This document shows positions 15,365 to 18,026 of a stretch of DNA of 18,026 nt, in pieces (the first letter of the stretch is position 1; each line of letters starts with the position of its first letter). A program made the translations under genes and the position numbers. Origin of the DNA: Candidatus Kuenenia stuttgartensis (GTDB lineage: Bacteria; Planctomycetota; Planctomycetia; Isosphaerales; Isosphaeraceae); the NCBI GenBank assembly GCA_945872325.1, contig CAMBZY010000008.1, positions 1-18,026 of the forward strand, written 5' to 3'. The notes below the pieces were generated by a model. That model saw only the letters and a list, made by a program, of their open reading frames with translations, was not told the origin of the DNA and did no database searches.

Positions 15365-16378
15365 TCATTGAGTTCGTCGAGTTGACTTGCGACTTATAAT
15401 TCGCAGGTCAATACTCTCCGACTTTCCGGGTTCGAGCACCCTAAGCCCTCCATCGATCCCCTTTCCTGCAAGGTTGATGGCGTCCGTTGTCTGAGTGTAA
15501 GGCTCTATTGCAATAGAGTTTGCATTCCACGATGGAGTGAAGACGACGAGCTCGGAAAATGCTCTTGGTGTGGATAATACAATCTCCCAGCCGATCGCTT
15601 TATCCTTTAATAAGCACTCCACCCGACCGTCTGCGTTATGCGCCAGATCCGTGAGAACATCGTCGGCCTTTAAGCCCTTTAAAGGCAGACCATTGCGAAA
15701 ATCCAAGGCGGCTGGCAAAGCCTCTTTTGTCCCCGTTGGCAAGAACTGCTCCAGATGCCATCGACGAGAGGCTGGAATGATCACTTCTGCATCGTTCAGA
15801 TGGCTCCTGCCGGACAACGGTAGAAGAAAGTACGTATGATAACCCAGCCCCCAGGGTAACGGCTTAGTGTCGGGGTTTGTCACTATGGCTGTTGCTTTAA
15901 GCTCTTGTTTTGTTAGGGTATAAGTGATTTCGATTTTGGCGTCAGCAGGCCAGTGTTCGACATGTTCCGGAGCATCTTTCGATAGCTCCCATACGGCTGT
16001 CACCTGCGCAAAATCGTTCTCAGCCAATTTCTCTTTCACATGCCAGACAGATCGAAGTGCATATCCGTGGATTGCATTCCCACCGTTATTAATGGGCGTG
16101 TTGTAAGTCTTTCCCTGCCATTGGAATTGGCCTTTCTGGATCCGATTCGGGAACGGAAATAATACGGGATTTCCAAATCGAGAAGGAGATGCCTTTAACG
16201 CCTCAAAACTTGTGGGGCTCATCAAGACTGGTACAGGCTTATCATCAACCAGCAAATGCAACTCAAACAAGTTCCATCCCAAAGTCGGAGAAATTCGAGC
16301 CGATACACCTGAGGATGGGTCAGAAATATGGATGACTTGAACAGAATCGTTCGTTTCTTCGTGAATTTGAAATGCCAT
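15365..16378 (-). CDS. Aldose 1-epimerase family protein
   Basis: Mutarotase-type enzyme that interconverts the alpha and beta anomers of aldoses; the exact sugar is unknown. ATG at 16378 was preferred to TTG at 16384; the ribosome site is weak in both cases. The 337-residue product has the expected landmarks: GNPVLFPFPNRI (69-80), NAIHGYALR with His104 and Arg109, GLGYHTYF with catalytic His181, and SIAIEPYTQ with the catalytic base Glu292. No signal peptide is present, so it is cytoplasmic. Its stop codon lies one base from the stop of the convergent HATPase gene, leaving no room for a terminator between them. It is divergent from the dehydrogenase gene, with which it shares a 133-base promoter region. 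Confidence 0.92.
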   Translation of the reverse strand: MAFQIHEETNDSVQVIHISDPSSGVSARISPTLGWNLFELHLLVDDKPVPVLMSPTSFEALKASPSRFGNPVLFPFPNRIQKGQFQWQGKTYNTPINNGGNAIHGYALRSVWHVKEKLAENDFAQVTAVWELSKDAPEHVEHWPADAKIEITYTLTKQELKATAIVTNPDTKPLPWGLGYHTYFLLPLSGRSHLNDAEVIIPASRRWHLEQFLPTGTKEALPAALDFRNGLPLKGLKADDVLTDLAHNADGRVECLLKDKAIGWEIVLSTPRAFSELVVFTPSWNANSIAIEPYTQTTDAINLAGKGIDGGLRVLEPGKSESIDLRIISRKSTRRTQ

Positions 16379-16425
16379 GTTCAACCAATTCTTTCAAGAT
16401 ATCTGTGTTCACCGTAGAATCGTAG

Positions 16426-16455
16426 TTGTGAGTTGAGATCGGTTCTGAACATAAT
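16426..16455 (+). promoter_or_regulatory. Candidate promoter of the Ldh2-family gene
   Basis: TTGTGA (16426-16431) and CATAAT (16450-16455) are separated by 18 bases, with four and five of six consensus matches. It would give a leader of about 50 bases to the GTG at 16512. It lies within the divergent region shared with the epimerase. Confidence 0.35.
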
Positions 16456-16511
16456 AAACGAAGTGTCCAAAAAGTCCCTGATCATTTCTCCAAAAAAAGG
16501 GAATCGCTAGA

Positions 16512-17570
16512 GTGCAAATCATCAGCGATACGGTTTTGACTGACTTCGTCACATCCATTTTTGTGGCAGTCGGAGTGCCTGCCGAATCCTCCCGAACGGT
16601 CGCTAAAAGTCTGGTAGGAGCGAACTTGTGTGGCCACGATTCGCACGGAGTTCTGAGGATCCCGCAGTATATCGATTTCATCAAATCAGGGGCCTATCAG
16701 CCAACCGCCGAATTGAATGTGGAATCGGATCAAGGAGCGGTCGTAACAGTCGATGGAGGCTGGGGATTGGGGCAAGTGCAATCGCACAGACTTCTGGACC
16801 TGATCATTCCCAAGGCCCGTCAGTTCGGACTGGCTTCAGGTGCAGGTCGAAATTTTGGGCACATCGGCCGGCTTGGTGAATATGCCGAACGGGTGGCCGG
16901 CGAAGGCATGATTTTAATGGCCACCGTGAATAATTGCGGAGCCGGCCAACGGGTTGCCCCACCGGGCGGGACCGAGCCTCGATTGGGTACCAATCCACTC
17001 TGCCTGGGAGTCCCGACTGGAAATCAGCCAGTCATTCTTGATTTTGGAACGAGCGTTGTTGCGGAAGGCAAAGTCCGGTCCTACTTTATGAACGATCGCA
17101 AGCCCGTTCCGGATGGCTGGCTGCTGGATTCTGACGGTGATCCAACCACTGAAAGCCACGTGCTTTATGAGAAGCCTTTAGGCAGTATACTGCCTATGGG
17201 TGGCCCTCAAGCCTATAAAGGTTTCGGGCTGGCATTCGTGCTCGATATCCTTGCAGGTGGCTTGACTGGAGGCCAGTCCGCGTATCCAGAAGCCCCCCCT
17301 GCCAAAGGCAATAACGTCTTTTTCCTGATCATTCAGCCTACATTTTTCGCAGGTGCGGATCACCTCCTGAACGAAGCCATCGGGCTTTCCGGATATGTAA
17401 AATCAAGCAAACGCCGTGAAGGTGTTGACCAGATTCTGCTCCCTGGTGATCCCGAACAAATCAATCGTAAAGCCCGTCTTGCCAATGGGATACCGATTGA
17501 AGATTCGCACTGGCTGAAGCTGGCTGAGTTGGCACGCCAGTTGAATGTGACGGTCCCCGATCTCGGATGA
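16512..17570 (+). CDS. Ldh2/malate-L-lactate dehydrogenase family oxidoreductase
   Basis: NAD(P)-dependent oxidoreductase of the malate/L-lactate/ureidoglycolate dehydrogenase family, structurally distinct from ordinary LDH/MDH; the 2-hydroxyacid substrate cannot be told from sequence. The start is GTG 16512, with AAGGGA about ten bases upstream and no nearby in-frame ATG. The 352-residue product carries GHDSHGVLR (41-49) with the catalytic His45 and Arg49, the cofactor-side stretch GAGRNFGHIGRLGEYA (110-125), GTNPLCLGVP (159-168) and AYKGFGLA (234-241), all typical. Length is normal. The downstream Gfo/Idh/MocA gene and the divergent epimerase suggest a sugar or sugar-acid catabolic setting, which is inference only. 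Confidence 0.92.
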   Translation: MQIISDTVLTDFVTSIFVAVGVPAESSRTVAKSLVGANLCGHDSHGVLRIPQYIDFIKSGAYQPTAELNVESDQGAVVTVDGGWGLGQVQSHRLLDLIIPKARQFGLASGAGRNFGHIGRLGEYAERVAGEGMILMATVNNCGAGQRVAPPGGTEPRLGTNPLCLGVPTGNQPVILDFGTSVVAEGKVRSYFMNDRKPVPDGWLLDSDGDPTTESHVLYEKPLGSILPMGGPQAYKGFGLAFVLDILAGGLTGGQSAYPEAPPAKGNNVFFLIIQPTFFAGADHLLNEAIGLSGYVKSSKRREGVDQILLPGDPEQINRKARLANGIPIEDSHWLKLAELARQLNVTVPDLG

Positions 17571-17590
17571 TCGTGTGACGGGTAGTCCAA

Positions 17591-17636
17591 GTCATTCCAT
17601 GAGATGGACTTGCGTGTCTATCTCATGGCGAATGAC
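17591..17636. terminator. Long hairpin after the Ldh2-family gene, possible terminator
   Basis: Bases 17591-17609 pair with 17616-17636 to form a 19-bp stem, interrupted by a 2-base bulge (17628-17629) and one G-T pair, with a 6-base loop. It starts 20 bases after the dehydrogenase stop. No T-run follows at once; T-rich runs appear only at 17655-17658 and 17665-17669. It probably ends or stabilises the dehydrogenase transcript. Confidence 0.6.
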
Positions 17637-17655
17637 TGGCGAAGGTGGAATCGGT

Positions 17656-17684
17656 TTTACACGCTTTTTCACCTTTCCTAAATT
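17656..17684 (+). promoter_or_regulatory. Candidate promoter of the Gfo/Idh/MocA gene
   Basis: TTTACA (17656-17661) and TAAATT (17679-17684) are 17 bases apart, with five and four of six consensus matches. The pair lies after the long hairpin and about 65 bases before the ATG at 17751. Confidence 0.3.
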
Positions 17685-17750
17685 CTGAAATACATTATTC
17701 TTGATAAGAACAGTGATTAAGCCGGAACGATTTGCCAAGGAAGGCTGTCG

Positions 17751-18026
17751 ATGGAAACCAAGTATCGAAAGAATCAAGAATTAAATGCGTTCCTGATAGG
17801 AACTGGTGGGCAAGGTGCCCGCCGTGGCTATTCCATCAAGTTATCGAACGGGTGGAAGCTTGCAGGCGTTTTTGATAAAGACTCGAATCTTGGCAGTCGA
17901 ATGGCTATGAAATGGAAATGCAAGTATTATTCCGACTTGCAGGCTGGTCTTAATGATGAAACAGTCGATTTGGTGGTGATTGCAACTCCGCCTTCATATC
18001 ATGACGAACTCATTGAAATGGCGATA
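17751..18026 (+). CDS. Gfo/Idh/MocA family oxidoreductase (3' partial)
   Basis: N-terminal part of an NAD(P)-dependent sugar or sugar-derivative dehydrogenase; 92 residues are visible and the rest lies beyond the window. ATG 17751 has AAGGAAGG (17737-17744) upstream. A short polar tail precedes the first Rossmann strand and dinucleotide loop, NAFLIGTGGQGARRG (12-26). An Asp-containing second strand end follows (LAGVFDKD), then the family signature VIATPPSYHDELI (76-88) after the fourth strand. No Tat signal is seen, unlike many secreted planctomycete members, so it is probably cytoplasmic. Substrate unknown. Confidence 0.88.
   Translation, partial: METKYRKNQELNAFLIGTGGQGARRGYSIKLSNGWKLAGVFDKDSNLGSRMAMKWKCKYYSDLQAGLNDETVDLVVIATPPSYHDELIEMAI

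Noticed and set aside
1..18026. CRISPR arrays, tRNA or rRNA genes, insertion sequences, phage genes
   Set aside because: No regular spaced repeats, cloverleaf candidates, transposase motifs or terminal inverted repeats were recognised on reading both strands.

Overview
The window looks like a chromosomal segment of a Gram-negative aerobic bacterium, most likely a planctomycete. The reasons are the type of diheme cytochrome c placed in front of coxB, a Sco copper chaperone fused to a DUF420 membrane domain, an exported SH3-domain protein with a long low-complexity linker, a DUF362 protein, and a Gfo/Idh/MocA oxidoreductase. This assignment is inferred from gene content only. No rRNA, tRNA, CRISPR array, transposase or phage gene was seen.

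Region 1 (1-1890) is the end of an F1 ATP synthase operon: atpD (beta, 5' end outside the window) and atpC (epsilon), closed by a strong intrinsic terminator.

Region 2 (about 1950-11110) is a complete aa3-type cytochrome c oxidase operon on the plus strand. In order it encodes a lipoprotein-like diheme cytochrome c, subunit II (CuA), subunit I, heme A synthase (ctaA/COX15), heme O synthase (ctaB/COX10), subunit III, subunit IV, and a Sco-DUF420 fusion. The operon therefore carries the electron donor, the four oxidase subunits, both heme A biosynthesis steps and a copper-insertion factor. The longer gaps between genes contain RNA hairpins. Subunit I carries a YSHPAVY motif, which indicates an A2-type heme-copper oxidase. 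The cytochrome c has an unusually large insertion between its second heme-attachment site and the matching methionine ligand.

Region 3 (11378-14117, minus strand) is a two-gene unit: a DUF362 protein followed by an exported SH3-domain protein. Region 4 (14359-15363, plus) holds a 24-codon small ORF directly abutting, in the same frame, a gene for an RsbW-like HATPase (anti-sigma/serine kinase type) with a receiver-like N-terminus. That gene runs tail-to-tail, with a single base between, into a minus-strand aldose 1-epimerase (15365-16378). Divergent to the epimerase is an Ldh2/malate-lactate dehydrogenase family gene (16512-17570), followed by a long hairpin. The window ends inside a Gfo/Idh/MocA dehydrogenase gene (17751 to the edge).

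The respiratory block is conventional in function. The points most worth attention are the inserted domain in the cytochrome c with its internal two-fold repeat, the histidine-rich segments shared by three oxidase-operon proteins, the Sco-DUF420 fusion, and the stop-separated small ORF in front of the HATPase gene. I did not find a wholly novel multi-gene system.
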